A stretch of 23,927 nucleotides of DNA from an uncultured Lachnospiraceae bacterium (GCA_905233835.1 CAJOGB010000017.1:1-23927), one strand, 5' to 3'. Counted from the stretch's first letter, positions 1 to 8,839 are shown. Translations and numbers: made by a program. The notes: generated by a model from the letters alone, not told the origin.

Positions 1-600
1 TTATTTTACACTCTCATTCTTCCATGTCTCGAATTTCTCCAATACGGCATCATAAGTTCTTTGCGAAATATCCGGCAATTCCTTGCCCCATGTCTTGGTC
101 GCTTCCTCAAAGCCTTTTTTGAACGCATCCAATAACTGCTCTGCCTTGGATGAATCTCCGCCGCTTAACGCTTTTGCAAAATCAAGAATTCGATCGGATG
201 TCTTGTCCACACCCCAATATCCGTCTTCTGCAATATCCGTCTGGGCTTTTTTCTTTGTTTCTTCGTCGACTTCGAAATTCCCGTCTGCCAAGAACTTCCA
301 CATATCATCGGCAAGTCCGATGGTTTGTCCCTGTTTCGCGATACTTTGACGTACCACATCAAAGAGATGTGCCTTTTGTTCTTCGGCATCGGCTTTCATT
401 TTCGCAACGATGGCGCTGCGGTCGGTTTCTTTGGAAGAAACTTCACCTGTGTTCTCGGATTTTTCGTATGTAGCGGCTGTTTCGGAAAATTTTGATTTAT
501 CTGTGGAATCGGTGGATTCCGCAGTTTTCTTTGTGCCACCGGAATATGCAGCGGTGGTGCTGTAAACGGTGGCTACATTATTGATAAAATTGATATTCAT
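1..600 (-). CDS. Conserved hypothetical protein, possibly DUF5610-like
   Basis: A complete 199-aa frame begins at an ATG (598-600 on the complement) preceded by a perfect AAGGAGG six bases upstream, and ends with TAA at 1-3. The frame stays open upstream to 927, but only this ATG has a ribosome site. The first ~65 residues are rich in Ser, Thr, Lys and Glu and look disordered. The rest is helical and acidic. The C-terminal ~75 residues (GYWGVDKTSDRILDFAKALS... through DISQRTYDAVLEKFETW) are the most conserved-looking part and resemble what I remember of DUF5610-type domains, but I cannot verify this. There is no signal peptide, membrane segment or catalytic motif. It stands alone, divergent from ispE. 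Function unknown. A link to flagellar or surface proteins is possible but unsupported here. Confidence 0.8.
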   Translation of the reverse strand: MNINFINNVATVYSTTAAYSGGTKKTAESTDSTDKSKFSETAATYEKSENTGEVSSKETDRSAIVAKMKADAEEQKAHLFDVVRQSIAKQGQTIGLADDMWKFLADGNFEVDEETKKKAQTDIAEDGYWGVDKTSDRILDFAKALSGGDSSKAEQLLDAFKKGFEEATKTWGKELPDISQRTYDAVLEKFETWKNESVK

Positions 601-679
601 ATGTACCCTCCTTGGCCGACATAAATACGAGACATCAGAAAAAGTTATCCGTATCCGTACCGATAGTGATCTTTTTCTA

Positions 680-685
680 ATTATA
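680..685 (-). promoter_or_regulatory. Possible -10 element of the 1-600 gene
   Basis: The complement reads TATAAT here, about 80 bases upstream of the ATG at 600. The -35 position 17 bases further upstream (703-708, TATTCA on the complement) is poor, so this is only a candidate promoter. Confidence 0.3.
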
Positions 686-790
686 ACATCGGACACATAA
701 TATGAATAGTTTAGATTACGAATCCATGAAAAAAGTGATACAATAGACATACTTTGTTGAGCAAAGGCCGTTTTTGCTTTGCAAGATAAT

Positions 791-819
791 TTGAAAATTG
801 TACGGATAAATGCTAAAAT
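791..819 (+). promoter_or_regulatory. Promoter of ispE operon
   Basis: TTGAAA (791-796) and TAAAAT (814-819) are separated by exactly 17 bases, as expected for a housekeeping-sigma promoter. It lies just upstream of the ispE ribosome site (AGGAG, 836-840). A weaker candidate, TTACGA/TACAAT with 17-base spacing, lies at 716-744. Confidence 0.6.
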
Positions 820-846
820 GCATTTTGTATACAAAAGGAGTATTCC

Positions 847-1710
847 ATGGGGGAATTGAAGAAAAAAGCCTACGGAAAGATTAATCTTGGATTGGATGTC
901 CTTGGAAAAAGAGAAGACGGCTACCATATCGTTAAGATGATGATGCAGACCGTGGACGTTTACGATACCCTTACGTTTTTAAAAACCGAGGGAAGCGATA
1001 TTACCATGACCACGAACCACGAGGGACTTCCCGTGGATGAAAATAATCTTTGTATTCGCGCGGCGAAGCTTTTAAAAGATGAGTTTCATTTTGAGGGCGG
1101 AGTGTCCATTCATTTGGAAAAACGAATTCCCATCGCTGCCGGTATGGCGGGAGGAAGTGCGGATGCGGCTTGTGTGTTAAAGGCGGTAAACGAACTCTTT
1201 GAACTTGGATTAAAAAAGAATGAGCTTATGGAGCGAGGCTTAACCTTAGGAGCGGACATTCCCTACTGTATTATGGGTGGAACCGCATTATCCGAAGGAA
1301 TCGGCGAAAAGTTGACTCGTGTTTCGCCGATGCCTACCGTGAATGTTTTGATTGCAAAACCACCGGTGGATGTGTCCACGGGAAAGGTATACAGTGCACT
1401 TGATTCTTTGGAAAGCTATGAGCATCCGGATATTGACGGTTTAATGGAAGCCATTGAAGCCGAGGACGTTCCTGTAATCGCCGAAAAGATGGGAAATGTG
1501 TTGGCGGATGTGACCATGCCCATGGTGCCGGAGGTAAAGACCTTGGTGGATTTCATGGAAAGCCACGGTGCAATCCGTGCCATGATGACAGGATCCGGAC
1601 CTACGGTTTTTGGAATTTTTGAAGACGAAAATCAGATGGAGGAGTGTCGAAATGGGTTGGAAAAACTGGATAGTTGCGAGAATCTTTACGGCACCCGCAC
1701 CATTGTATAA
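847..1710 (+). CDS. ispE: 4-diphosphocytidyl-2-C-methyl-D-erythritol kinase
   Basis: IspE phosphorylates CDP-methylerythritol in the MEP pathway of isoprenoid precursor synthesis (cytosolic GHMP kinase). The 287-aa length is normal for the family. The N-terminal AYGKINLGLDV segment carries the catalytic Lys at about residue 11. The glycine-rich ATP loop IPIAAGMAGGSADAA is at ~95-108. The GADIPY segment has the catalytic Asp at ~137, and the C-terminal MTGSGPTVFG motif closes the active site. The ATG has AGGAG six bases upstream. It is the first gene of an operon: the GntR gene follows after 12 bases. Confidence 0.96.
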   Translation: MGELKKKAYGKINLGLDVLGKREDGYHIVKMMMQTVDVYDTLTFLKTEGSDITMTTNHEGLPVDENNLCIRAAKLLKDEFHFEGGVSIHLEKRIPIAAGMAGGSADAACVLKAVNELFELGLKKNELMERGLTLGADIPYCIMGGTALSEGIGEKLTRVSPMPTVNVLIAKPPVDVSTGKVYSALDSLESYEHPDIDGLMEAIEAEDVPVIAEKMGNVLADVTMPMVPEVKTLVDFMESHGAIRAMMTGSGPTVFGIFEDENQMEECRNGLEKLDSCENLYGTRTIV

Positions 1711-1722
1711 AGGAGAATAAAA

Positions 1723-2374
1723 ATGAAGGAAGAATTACAACTGGATTCGGAAGCGTATCTTCCCCTTCGAGATGTGGTATTCCATACACTGCGTGATTCG
1801 ATTTTAAAAGGAGAATTGGAACCCGGCGAGCGCTTAATGGAAATTCATTTGGCCAACAAACTGGGGGTTTCGAGAACGTATGTTGGAGCAGGAGGGCTTG
1901 GCGGTAACCTATCCTCGCCGAGGAGCACAGGTGGCTAAAATGACCGAAAAGGATTTGCAGGACGTTTTGGAAATTCGCGATGCTTTGGATGAGTTGGCCG
2001 CAAAAAGTGCCATTAAAAACATTACACCGGAAGCTATTTCGGAATTAAAAGAAACCATGACCGCATTTAAAGAAGCGGCATATCGTGGGGATGTTCGTGA
2101 AGTGGCGGCTGCGGATGAAAAGTTTCATAATATTATTTATCAGGCGTCCGATAATCCAAAACTATTGGTGATCATTCATAATTTGAGAGAGCAGATGTAT
2201 CGTTATCGTTATGAATACGTAAAGGACAATGCCAATTATGAACGTATTTTAAAAGAGCACGAAGAGATTATTTTGGGGTTGGAGAAAAAAGACGCAGGAT
2301 ATGTTCGTGAGAGGATGCACGCTCACTTGGAAAACCAGATTGAGGCCGTTCGCGATCGCATTCGCCGTCAGTGA
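1723..2374 (+). pseudogene. GntR-family (FadR/FCD type) regulator, broken by an internal deletion
   Basis: The first frame (1723-1938) encodes the start of a GntR winged helix-turn-helix: LRDSILKGELEPGERLME followed by LANKLGVSRT, then out-of-frame residues to a stop. The rest lies in another frame. It resumes at MLEQEGLAVTYPRRGAQV (1880) and runs through a complete FCD-type ligand-binding domain (EIRDALDELAAKSA..., ...HEEIILGLEKKDAGYVRERMHAHLENQ) to the TGA at 2372-2374. Family members normally have about seven residues of the PVREAIR type between SRT and MLEQ; only one base is present between ACG (Thr) and ATG. This fits a ~20-base deletion that removes the recognition helix and shifts frame. 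Restoring 20 bases would give 223 aa, normal for FadR-like regulators. AAGGAG precedes the ATG at 1723. The ATG at 1880 has no good ribosome site. Either a true pseudogene or a consensus error. Confidence 0.85.
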
Positions 2375-2395
2375 TATGAAAGAAGATATATATTT

Positions 2396-2812
2396 ATGAT
2401 TGATGTAAAAGACGTACGGGTGAAAATGCACTCGGCACAGGAATCCTTTGACCAAAGGGATGAACAACGAAGAGTTTCAAACGGAAAACTCTACGAAAGT
2501 CACGGAGCACTTTGCTTACAGTTTCGGGATGATGATTCCTTCGAAGAAATTGTTACCCGTATTGAAGTAAAAGATGGCAGAGAAGTGGCGGTTCGAAGAA
2601 CGGGTACCGTTACATCGGAGTTGTTTTTTAAAAAAGAGGAAACACATAAGTCTTCCCATAAGACGGGATTCGGATGTGTGAGATTTGAAATCGCCACGAG
2701 GGAACTTGATATCGACGCAGACACGGAGCACATGAAGTTGCATATAGTCTACGACCTGATCTCCGCCGGTGGCGTCGTAAGTACAAACTATATTGAACTT
2801 GAAGCAAAGTAA
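2396..2812 (+). CDS. DUF1934 (YwiB-like) beta-barrel protein
   Basis: 138 aa, the usual size of DUF1934 proteins, which fold as small calycin-like beta barrels of unknown function. Visible family features are the N-terminal hydrophilic strand, the GKLYESHGALCLQF strand pair, the RIEVKDGREVAVRRTGTVTSELFF core and the C-terminal LHIVYDLISAGGVVSTNYIELE. The ATG lies 21 bases after the GntR stop. Its ribosome site (GAAAGAAGA) is weak, suggesting coupling to upstream translation. It is the last gene of the ispE operon, followed at once by a terminator. Confidence 0.88.
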   Translation: MIDVKDVRVKMHSAQESFDQRDEQRRVSNGKLYESHGALCLQFRDDDSFEEIVTRIEVKDGREVAVRRTGTVTSELFFKKEETHKSSHKTGFGCVRFEIATRELDIDADTEHMKLHIVYDLISAGGVVSTNYIELEAK

Positions 2813-2842
2813 AAAATCGCAGCCCAAAGGGCTGCGATTTTT
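2812..2842. terminator. Bidirectional intrinsic terminator
   Basis: A perfect 14-bp inverted repeat (2812-2825 / 2829-2842), with GC-rich core TCGCAGCCC and an AAA loop, is flanked by A5 and T5 runs. It can stop transcription from both the DUF1934 gene and the convergent gene at 2849-3319. Confidence 0.9.
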
Positions 2843-2848
2843 AAATGA

Positions 2849-3319
2849 TTAATTCTGTTTTGCTTTACGTGCCAACCACGCGCGGAGTCCTTTTTTCTTT
2901 TCCTGCGGCGCTGCATTTCCTTTGTGCAATCCCTTTACGCCTGTGATGTAAAGACCGCTGACGGTAGCTTTTACTTCACGCTTAACAGGAACTTCATCAA
3001 ATACTTCGTAGTCGCAGATGAAGGTCATCACCTTCGGACCAACCTTTGCCTTAACAATCGGCATCTTGGAACGCTTTGCATACCAAGGCATTGCCTTTAA
3101 CATTTCATCCGGAAGACCGGCCTCGGTTACGCGCATCTTTTTCTTATCGATGATGAGCATGGAAACGGTCTGGGCAACTTTTGCCACCTGCTCATCCTGC
3201 TCTGCTTTTCTTTTTTCTGCTTTCTTTCCAACAAAATATAAAGCAACCGTAATACCGATAACAACTGCAGTGATAATTAAAAGCACAATTGTAAAGGTAG
3301 GGATTTTAAGTAATAACAT
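2849..3319 (-). CDS. Single-span membrane protein, conserved hypothetical
   Basis: 156 aa from the ATG (3317-3319 on the complement), which has AAAGGAG seven bases upstream; the frame is open further upstream but without a better start. Residues ~8-30 (FTIVLLIITAVVIGITVALYFVG) are one hydrophobic helix, followed by a Lys/Glu-rich linker, so the soluble part is probably cytoplasmic. The core MLIIDKKKMRVTEAGLP...MPIVKAKVGPKVMTFICDYEVFDEVPVKREVKATVSGLYITGVKG resembles unnamed Clostridia proteins I recall; no enzymatic motif is visible. The C terminus is strongly basic. Function unknown. Confidence 0.8.
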   Translation of the reverse strand: MLLLKIPTFTIVLLIITAVVIGITVALYFVGKKAEKRKAEQDEQVAKVAQTVSMLIIDKKKMRVTEAGLPDEMLKAMPWYAKRSKMPIVKAKVGPKVMTFICDYEVFDEVPVKREVKATVSGLYITGVKGLHKGNAAPQEKKKGLRAWLARKAKQN

Positions 3320-3356
3320 TTCATATCTCCTTTGGGTTTCTAGAGTCACTTTGCCT

Positions 3357-3385
3357 ATTCTAGCATGAAGGGTGTAAAAAAGCAA
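3357..3385 (-). promoter_or_regulatory. Promoter of the 2849-3319 gene
   Basis: On the complement, TTGCTT (3385-3380) and TAGAAT (3362-3357) are 17 bases apart, about 38 bases before the start codon. It faces away from the 3457 gene, whose own -10 may be TAAAAT at 3418-3423. Confidence 0.5.
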
Positions 3386-3456
3386 CGATTTGGCTTTTTA
3401 TATGAACTTTAATGTGATAAAATATCTTTGATTGTAATTGAAAGCGAGGAACAAAA

Positions 3457-4629
3457 ATGAAGAGAGTTATTGCGGCAGGACTTGCACTTGCTTTGACCTT
3501 TAGTTTGGCTGCATGTAAGGATGTAAAAGAGGGTGCGTCCTCAAAGAATAAGGAATCTGCCACAGCGGTGATGTCCTATGACCCGGCAGACTATGTGACA
3601 TTAGGAGAGTATGAAAACATTCCGGTTACCATTACCGGGAATTATGATACATCGGAGGAAGCATTAAGCGACTATATCGATGAAGAGTTGGCTGCACTTG
3701 GTTTTATAAAAGATGAAAAAGCCACCACGGTTAAAAAGAATTCCATTGTAAACGTGGATTATCAGGGCTTACAGGACGGTGTGGCTTTTGACGGCGGTAC
3801 CGCAGAGGACCAGACCCTTGATGTTGGAAACAACTGCATGGCAGACGGATCCACCGGATTTATTGATGGATTTACCTCCGGGTTGGTAGGTGCGAAAGTC
3901 GGCGATACCATTGACTGTGACGTAACCTTCCCTGAGGATTACGGTGCTGCAAATTTGGCAGGCCAGGAAGTGGTTTTCCGCTTTACGATTAACTATATTT
4001 GTAAAGCTTCCACATCTCAGAAAGAGTTGACGGATGATTTTGTAAAAGAGTATTTCGACTACGATACGGTTTCTGATTTTAAAGAAGGCATGAAAGAGGA
4101 ATTGGAGGACAGTGTAAACTCACAGAAATCCTCAGATATCCGCAGTGCCGTAATTCAGACAGTAATCGGAAATGCAACCATCAACGGATATCCGGAAGAT
4201 GTGTTGAAACAGAGAAAAGACGCATATCTGGAAAGCTATACCACGCAGTACGGCGGATATGAAAACTTTGAAGCACAGATGACGGCCTACGGACTTAATA
4301 TGGAGGATTTCATCAAGGAGATGGAAGATGGTATTAAGTCAAACTTAGAGACCGAGATGGTATTCGGACTTGTTGCGGATACCTTAGGCTTAGAGTTAGA
4401 CGAAGATGAGTTTAAGGAATACTGCCAGAAACTCATGTTAAATAACGGTGTTTCTTCAGAGGAAGAACTTTTCGGAAACTACGGCGGTTCCACGGAAGCG
4501 GGAGAAGCGTATTTAAGACGTATCTTCGTATGTAATAAAGCGGTGGAATACTGCGTAGATCACGTAGGGGAAGTTACCATCGAAAATACCGAAAATGCCG
4601 GTGAAACCGAAGAAAACGAAGAAGACTAA
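3457..4629 (+). CDS. Trigger-factor-like FKBP-type prolyl isomerase lipoprotein
   Basis: 390 aa with a clear lipoprotein signal: Lys-Arg at 2-3, a hydrophobic stretch and the lipobox SLAAC with the modified Cys at 20. Residues ~95-183 form an FKBP-like prolyl isomerase domain (NVDYQGLQDGVAFDGG... DGFTSGLVGAKVGDTIDCDVTFPEDYG), including the insert-loop glycine pattern of trigger factor. Residues ~190-370 are helical and resemble the C-terminal chaperone arm of trigger factor. The tail is very acidic. The protein is probably anchored outside the membrane as a foldase for exported proteins, comparable in role to PrsA. ATG with GAGGA upstream. The kinase gene follows after 21 bases with no terminator, so co-transcription is likely. 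Its binding partners are unknown. Confidence 0.88.
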   Translation: MKRVIAAGLALALTFSLAACKDVKEGASSKNKESATAVMSYDPADYVTLGEYENIPVTITGNYDTSEEALSDYIDEELAALGFIKDEKATTVKKNSIVNVDYQGLQDGVAFDGGTAEDQTLDVGNNCMADGSTGFIDGFTSGLVGAKVGDTIDCDVTFPEDYGAANLAGQEVVFRFTINYICKASTSQKELTDDFVKEYFDYDTVSDFKEGMKEELEDSVNSQKSSDIRSAVIQTVIGNATINGYPEDVLKQRKDAYLESYTTQYGGYENFEAQMTAYGLNMEDFIKEMEDGIKSNLETEMVFGLVADTLGLELDEDEFKEYCQKLMLNNGVSSEEELFGNYGGSTEAGEAYLRRIFVCNKAVEYCVDHVGEVTIENTENAGETEENEED

Positions 4630-4650
4630 CATATATTTATAGGGGATAGA

Positions 4651-6897
4651 GTGTATATGGTAGAGCTTTTACTGCAACATCCGGAGGCACATATTCAAGC
4701 TTCTGTCATGGTATTTGATGTTATTCTGTATCTGTTTGTGGCGATACAGTCAAGACGCGAGCAGCGGGAGATCGAATCCTTCCGCTTGCTTGTGATTTGT
4801 GGTGCTGTAATTACCCTTACGGATATCATTACGGGTTGGATGCTGGATTCCGAGCCCACCCAATTCCATTTCTATTTAATTAACAGTGTAAATATGTTAA
4901 ATTATCTGGCCATCATTGTCTTTGCCTATGGCTTGTATTTTTATTTCCTTTTTATATTTAAAACCCCTTTGGCTGCTTGGTGGAGAAACATAAATCTTGT
5001 GATTTTTGCGGCATACAGTATTTGCTTGGCGGCCAATTTGTATACCGGATCCATTTCTTTGTATCAGTTTGATGTCCATGCATACGTACACGGACCTCTG
5101 TTTTTGCCCATCGGTGAAGGTGTGCCCATATTTGTGTATGCACTTAGTATCATTTCCTATGCTAACAATGCTAAACGCTTAAGCTATCGATATCGAAGAG
5201 CAATTTTTGTGGTTATTTTGGTTTTGATTTCGGGTATCGTGATGCAACCTATTATAAATCCACAGGTAACGGTTACCGGCGTGTTTATTTCCTTGGGACT
5301 TTTTATCTTGTATTTGACGGTGGAGACCGAAGATTTCCGACTCTTAATCGAAGCCAATGAAGTACTGGAAAAAGCAAAAAAGGAAGCTCAACTTGCCAAC
5401 GAGGAAAAGAGTCTTTTCTTGGCAAACATGTCCCATGAAATTCGTACTCCGTTAAATGCCTATCTTGGATTAAACGAGATGATTCTTCGCGAGAGTTCCG
5501 ATGAAAAGACATTGGCCTATGCCAGGGATATGAAGTCTGCGGGAAATGCACTTCTTTCCGTGGTAAACGATGTTTTGGATATTTCAAAAATCGAAACCGG
5601 AGATTTGGAAATCGAGGAAAAACCCTATCACTTTGCGGATTTAATCGGGGATATCGAAGTCATTATTACTTCCCGTGCGAAAAATAAGGGATTGGATTTC
5701 ATTTTGGATATTGATGAAGATTTGCCGGAGTATTTCGTGGGCGATGCCGGAAAGTTACAGCAGGTGATCATTAACGTGTTAAACAACTCCGTAAAATATA
5801 CGGAGCGTGGCGTGGTAATTTTGGCGGTACGTGGTGAGACAGTGGAGAATACCATTCAACTGCAGATGCAGATTACGGATACGGGAATCGGTATCCGTCA
5901 AAAGGATTTGGAAAACTTATTTGAATCCTTCCAACGTGTGGATATGGAAAAGAATAAGCGAATCGAAGGAACGGGTATCGGACTTTCCATCGTAAAGATG
6001 ATCTTGGATAAAATGGGTGGTGAAATCCGTATTCACAGTAATTACGGAATGGGTACCCAGACTTACATCGGCCTGACCCAGGAGTTGTACGATCCATCCT
6101 CTACCTATGAGCAAAGACGTCTCCAAAAGACGGAAGTTGTCATCGAAACCGATATAAACATCGACGTATGGCAACGGTCCATCCTAATCGTTGATGATAA
6201 CGAAATGAACTTAAAGGTTTTGGAAGGCCTTTTAAGCAGTACAAAGGCAAAGGTGGTATCAGAGCCCGGCGGTGCGGAAGCATTGGCGGTTTTGAAGAAA
6301 AAGAAATTCGATATCGTCCTTACGGACGCCTTTATGCCGGTGGATGGTGAAACCGTGCTTTACGAAGTGAAGTCCAATCCAAATCACTTAAATTACGAGA
6401 CGCCATTTATCGTAGTGACGGCGGATGCACTTGCCAGTTCCGAAGAAAAATATTTGGCTATGGGATTTGATGATTATATTTGTAAGCCCATTGAACTGCA
6501 GCGCCTAAAAGAAGTGTTAAAGAAGTTTTTGCCGGATGCCGTGGGCTATATCGATCAAAATAAGGCTATGGATAATTTTGCGGACGAAGGATTGTATAAG
6601 GAAGTATTAAAAACCTTTGCTTCCTCCGCAGAGGATAAGATTTCTCATATTAAAAAGGCACTGGATGAAAAGAGTTGGAAGGATTATGTGATTTTTGTTC
6701 ACGCATTAAAATCCAATGCCAATACCATAGGCGCCGAGGAACTGGGAAATATGGCAAAGGATTTGGAAGCCGTGGGAAAGACGTTGTTTGATAACAGCGG
6801 TTCTTTGGAACAGGAAGAAATCTTAAAAGAAAAGACACCGGATCTTTTAAAGTTGTATGAAGAGGTCGCTTCGGAAGCGCAAAAGAGAGTGTTATGA
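4651..6897 (+). CDS. Membrane hybrid histidine kinase with receiver and HPt domains
   Basis: 748 aa. The GTG start at 4651 has AGGGG five bases upstream; an in-frame ATG at 4657 is the alternative. Residues ~18-225 form about seven hydrophobic helices, a membrane sensor of unknown ligand. A short coiled coil leads to HisKA (FLANMSHEIRTPLNA, phospho-His ~262), then HATPase_c with an N box (NVLNNSVKY, ~376-384), DTGIGI (~410) and GTGIGLS (~440). The receiver (~511-625) has VDD at 514-516, phospho-Asp ~559 in LTDAFMPV and Lys ~612. A C-terminal HPt domain (~636-740) has phospho-His ~684 in FVHALKSNANTIGA. All phosphorelay residues are present, so it could run a full His-Asp-His relay. No response regulator with an output domain is adjacent. 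Confidence 0.93.
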   Translation: MYMVELLLQHPEAHIQASVMVFDVILYLFVAIQSRREQREIESFRLLVICGAVITLTDIITGWMLDSEPTQFHFYLINSVNMLNYLAIIVFAYGLYFYFLFIFKTPLAAWWRNINLVIFAAYSICLAANLYTGSISLYQFDVHAYVHGPLFLPIGEGVPIFVYALSIISYANNAKRLSYRYRRAIFVVILVLISGIVMQPIINPQVTVTGVFISLGLFILYLTVETEDFRLLIEANEVLEKAKKEAQLANEEKSLFLANMSHEIRTPLNAYLGLNEMILRESSDEKTLAYARDMKSAGNALLSVVNDVLDISKIETGDLEIEEKPYHFADLIGDIEVIITSRAKNKGLDFILDIDEDLPEYFVGDAGKLQQVIINVLNNSVKYTERGVVILAVRGETVENTIQLQMQITDTGIGIRQKDLENLFESFQRVDMEKNKRIEGTGIGLSIVKMILDKMGGEIRIHSNYGMGTQTYIGLTQELYDPSSTYEQRRLQKTEVVIETDINIDVWQRSILIVDDNEMNLKVLEGLLSSTKAKVVSEPGGAEALAVLKKKKFDIVLTDAFMPVDGETVLYEVKSNPNHLNYETPFIVVTADALASSEEKYLAMGFDDYICKPIELQRLKEVLKKFLPDAVGYIDQNKAMDNFADEGLYKEVLKTFASSAEDKISHIKKALDEKSWKDYVIFVHALKSNANTIGAEELGNMAKDLEAVGKTLFDNSGSLEQEEILKEKTPDLLKLYEEVASEAQKRVL

Positions 6898-8783
6898 TAT
6901 TAGATTTTGTTACCAAGTATGTGAAAATTTCATATGAGATTTCCGCTATTTTCTTTGATCTTGTGGCGATTTCCTTTATGCACATGAAGATTTGGGAAAA
7001 GGGGGAGAAAACCACCAAAGTTTTCCGCTACATGGCATATTGTATTTTGCTTTGGACGTTAAATGAAGTGATAAACCCGGTGGTCATGGATAAAATCCCG
7101 GATGCCGGATTGGGCCGGTATTTCTGTCTCTTGGTGGATTCGCTACAGTTTTTCTGGGGCGATGTGGCACTGTTTTTCTTTATTATTTATTTGGAAAACT
7201 ATACGGATTTTAAATCTATTAAGTGGCTGAGACAGTTGTACATTATGATTATCGTGGTGGCAACGGCAGTCATTTTTATAAACCCCATTACCGGATGGCT
7301 CTTTACTTACTACGGACTTGACGAGGGATATGAAAAGGGCCCGCTTTACGGAATCGTGGGATACTTCCCGGCAATCCTTTTCGGTGCCACGGCATTGTAT
7401 CTATACGTAACGTATTTTAAACAGCTTTTGATGCGAGAGAGGGTGGGCTTGCTTTCTACGATTCTTATGATTTTTGCGGGAGCAACCATTCAGCCTGCTT
7501 TAAACGGACGATTAAAGATCACGGGTCTGTTTGCTTCCTACGGTTTGTTTATTTTGTATTTGGCTTTGGAAACAAGCGACTACCTGGGTCGAATGTCCGC
7601 AAAGGCGAAACTGGAAGAAGCCCAGGAAATCGCAGCTTCCGCCAACAAAGCAAAGAGTACCTTTATCGCTAATATGTCCCATGAAATTCGAACTCCCATG
7701 AATGCGATTTTGGGTATTAACGATTTGATCCTAAAGGATTCGAAGGAAGAAAAAATCATTTCCTACGCCAAGGACATGAAGCGCTCCGGCGATTCCCTTC
7801 TTACCATTATTAACGATGTATTGGACATCAGTAAAATCGAAGCGGGAAAGATGGAGATTCAAAACCGACCCTATCATTTGTCGGAATTGGTGGATGAACT
7901 TGTTTACGATGCACAGGAAAAGGCAAAAGCAAAACGCTTAGATTTCCATGTAAGTGTGGATGAGAATCTTCCCAATTATTTGGTGGGAGATAAGGAGCAT
8001 TTGGGACAGGTGGTTCGAAATGTTTTGGATAACGCCATTAAGTTTACGAGAAGAGGTTATGTTCGCTTTGAAGTAAACGGCGGTATTCGCGGTGATTTGT
8101 TACATCTTGTGTTTATGGTGGCGGATTCCGGAATCGGTATCAAAGAAGAAGATTTGGAAAAAGTCTTTACCAACTTCGGTCGTGTGGATATGGAACGAAA
8201 TCGAAGCATCGAAGGAACGGGACTTGGACTTTCCCTTTGTCAAAAGATTATGACCCTTCTTGACGGAATCATTACCGTAAACAGTGAGTACGGAGTGGGA
8301 TCTACCTTTACCATAGAATTGGATCAGTACATTGAAAAGTTCGAATCTATCCAAAAATTCCGCCGGGAATACGGAAGATTTAACCCCATGACTCAGAAGT
8401 TTAAGTCTGCGGAAAAGAGGAAGTTTTTGGTGGTGGACGATAACGAGATGAATTTAAAAGTGGCGGAAGCTTTTTTGGAATCCTCAGGGGCGGAAATTAT
8501 TACGGAAAATGACAGCGTGGTTGCTTTTTCCATGTTACAAAAGGAAAAGTACGATTTGGTGATCTTGGATGATTTGATGCCGCGTCTTACCGGACCTACC
8601 ATTTTAACCAGGGTTCGTCGCGGAAACGGAATGAATAAGGAAACCCCCTTTATCATCATGACAGCCAACTCCACGGAGACCGATAAAAAAGGATATTTGG
8701 AGAAGGGATTTGACGGTTTTGTGGGAAAACCCATTAAGGAAGAAAAACTCATAGAAGCGGTAAATAATTTTATTGTTTCATAG
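6894..8783 (+). CDS. Membrane hybrid histidine kinase with receiver domain
   Basis: 629 aa. Its ATG overlaps the stop of the upstream kinase as ATGA (6894-6897), so the two are translationally coupled. The plan matches its neighbour: about seven hydrophobic segments up to ~225, then HisKA (FIANMSHEIRTPMNA, phospho-His ~263), an N box (NVLDNAIKF), DSGIGI, GTGLGLS, and a receiver (~511-627) with VDD at 514-516, phospho-Asp ~559 in ILDDLMP and Lys ~612. It ends after the receiver and has no HPt domain. The pair looks like an old tandem duplication with diverged sensors. A relay through the neighbour's HPt domain would explain the asymmetry, but that is inference. Confidence 0.93.
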   Translation: MILDFVTKYVKISYEISAIFFDLVAISFMHMKIWEKGEKTTKVFRYMAYCILLWTLNEVINPVVMDKIPDAGLGRYFCLLVDSLQFFWGDVALFFFIIYLENYTDFKSIKWLRQLYIMIIVVATAVIFINPITGWLFTYYGLDEGYEKGPLYGIVGYFPAILFGATALYLYVTYFKQLLMRERVGLLSTILMIFAGATIQPALNGRLKITGLFASYGLFILYLALETSDYLGRMSAKAKLEEAQEIAASANKAKSTFIANMSHEIRTPMNAILGINDLILKDSKEEKIISYAKDMKRSGDSLLTIINDVLDISKIEAGKMEIQNRPYHLSELVDELVYDAQEKAKAKRLDFHVSVDENLPNYLVGDKEHLGQVVRNVLDNAIKFTRRGYVRFEVNGGIRGDLLHLVFMVADSGIGIKEEDLEKVFTNFGRVDMERNRSIEGTGLGLSLCQKIMTLLDGIITVNSEYGVGSTFTIELDQYIEKFESIQKFRREYGRFNPMTQKFKSAEKRKFLVVDDNEMNLKVAEAFLESSGAEIITENDSVVAFSMLQKEKYDLVILDDLMPRLTGPTILTRVRRGNGMNKETPFIIMTANSTETDKKGYLEKGFDGFVGKPIKEEKLIEAVNNFIVS

Positions 8784-8801
8784 TGCCGTTTATGTTATAA
8801 T
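8773..8801 (+). promoter_or_regulatory. Promoter of the SCIFF gene
   Basis: TTGTTT (8773-8778) and a perfect TATAAT (8796-8801) are 17 bases apart. The -35 lies inside the last codons of the kinase gene and the -10 just after its stop, giving the SCIFF peptide its own strong promoter. Confidence 0.7.
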
Positions 8802-8839
8802 ACCGACATTGTGAAAAGAAATTTAAGGAGGATATTCTT

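Noticed and set aside
601..927. Extension of the minus-strand 1-600 gene to 308 aa
   Set aside because: The extra part overlaps the ispE start and intergenic promoters, reads unlike protein, and has no ribosome site; the ATG at 600 has AAGGAGG.
5303..6174. Minus-strand open frames opposite the kinase genes
   Set aside because: No ribosome sites or domain sense; they mirror the codon pattern of the plus-strand kinase.
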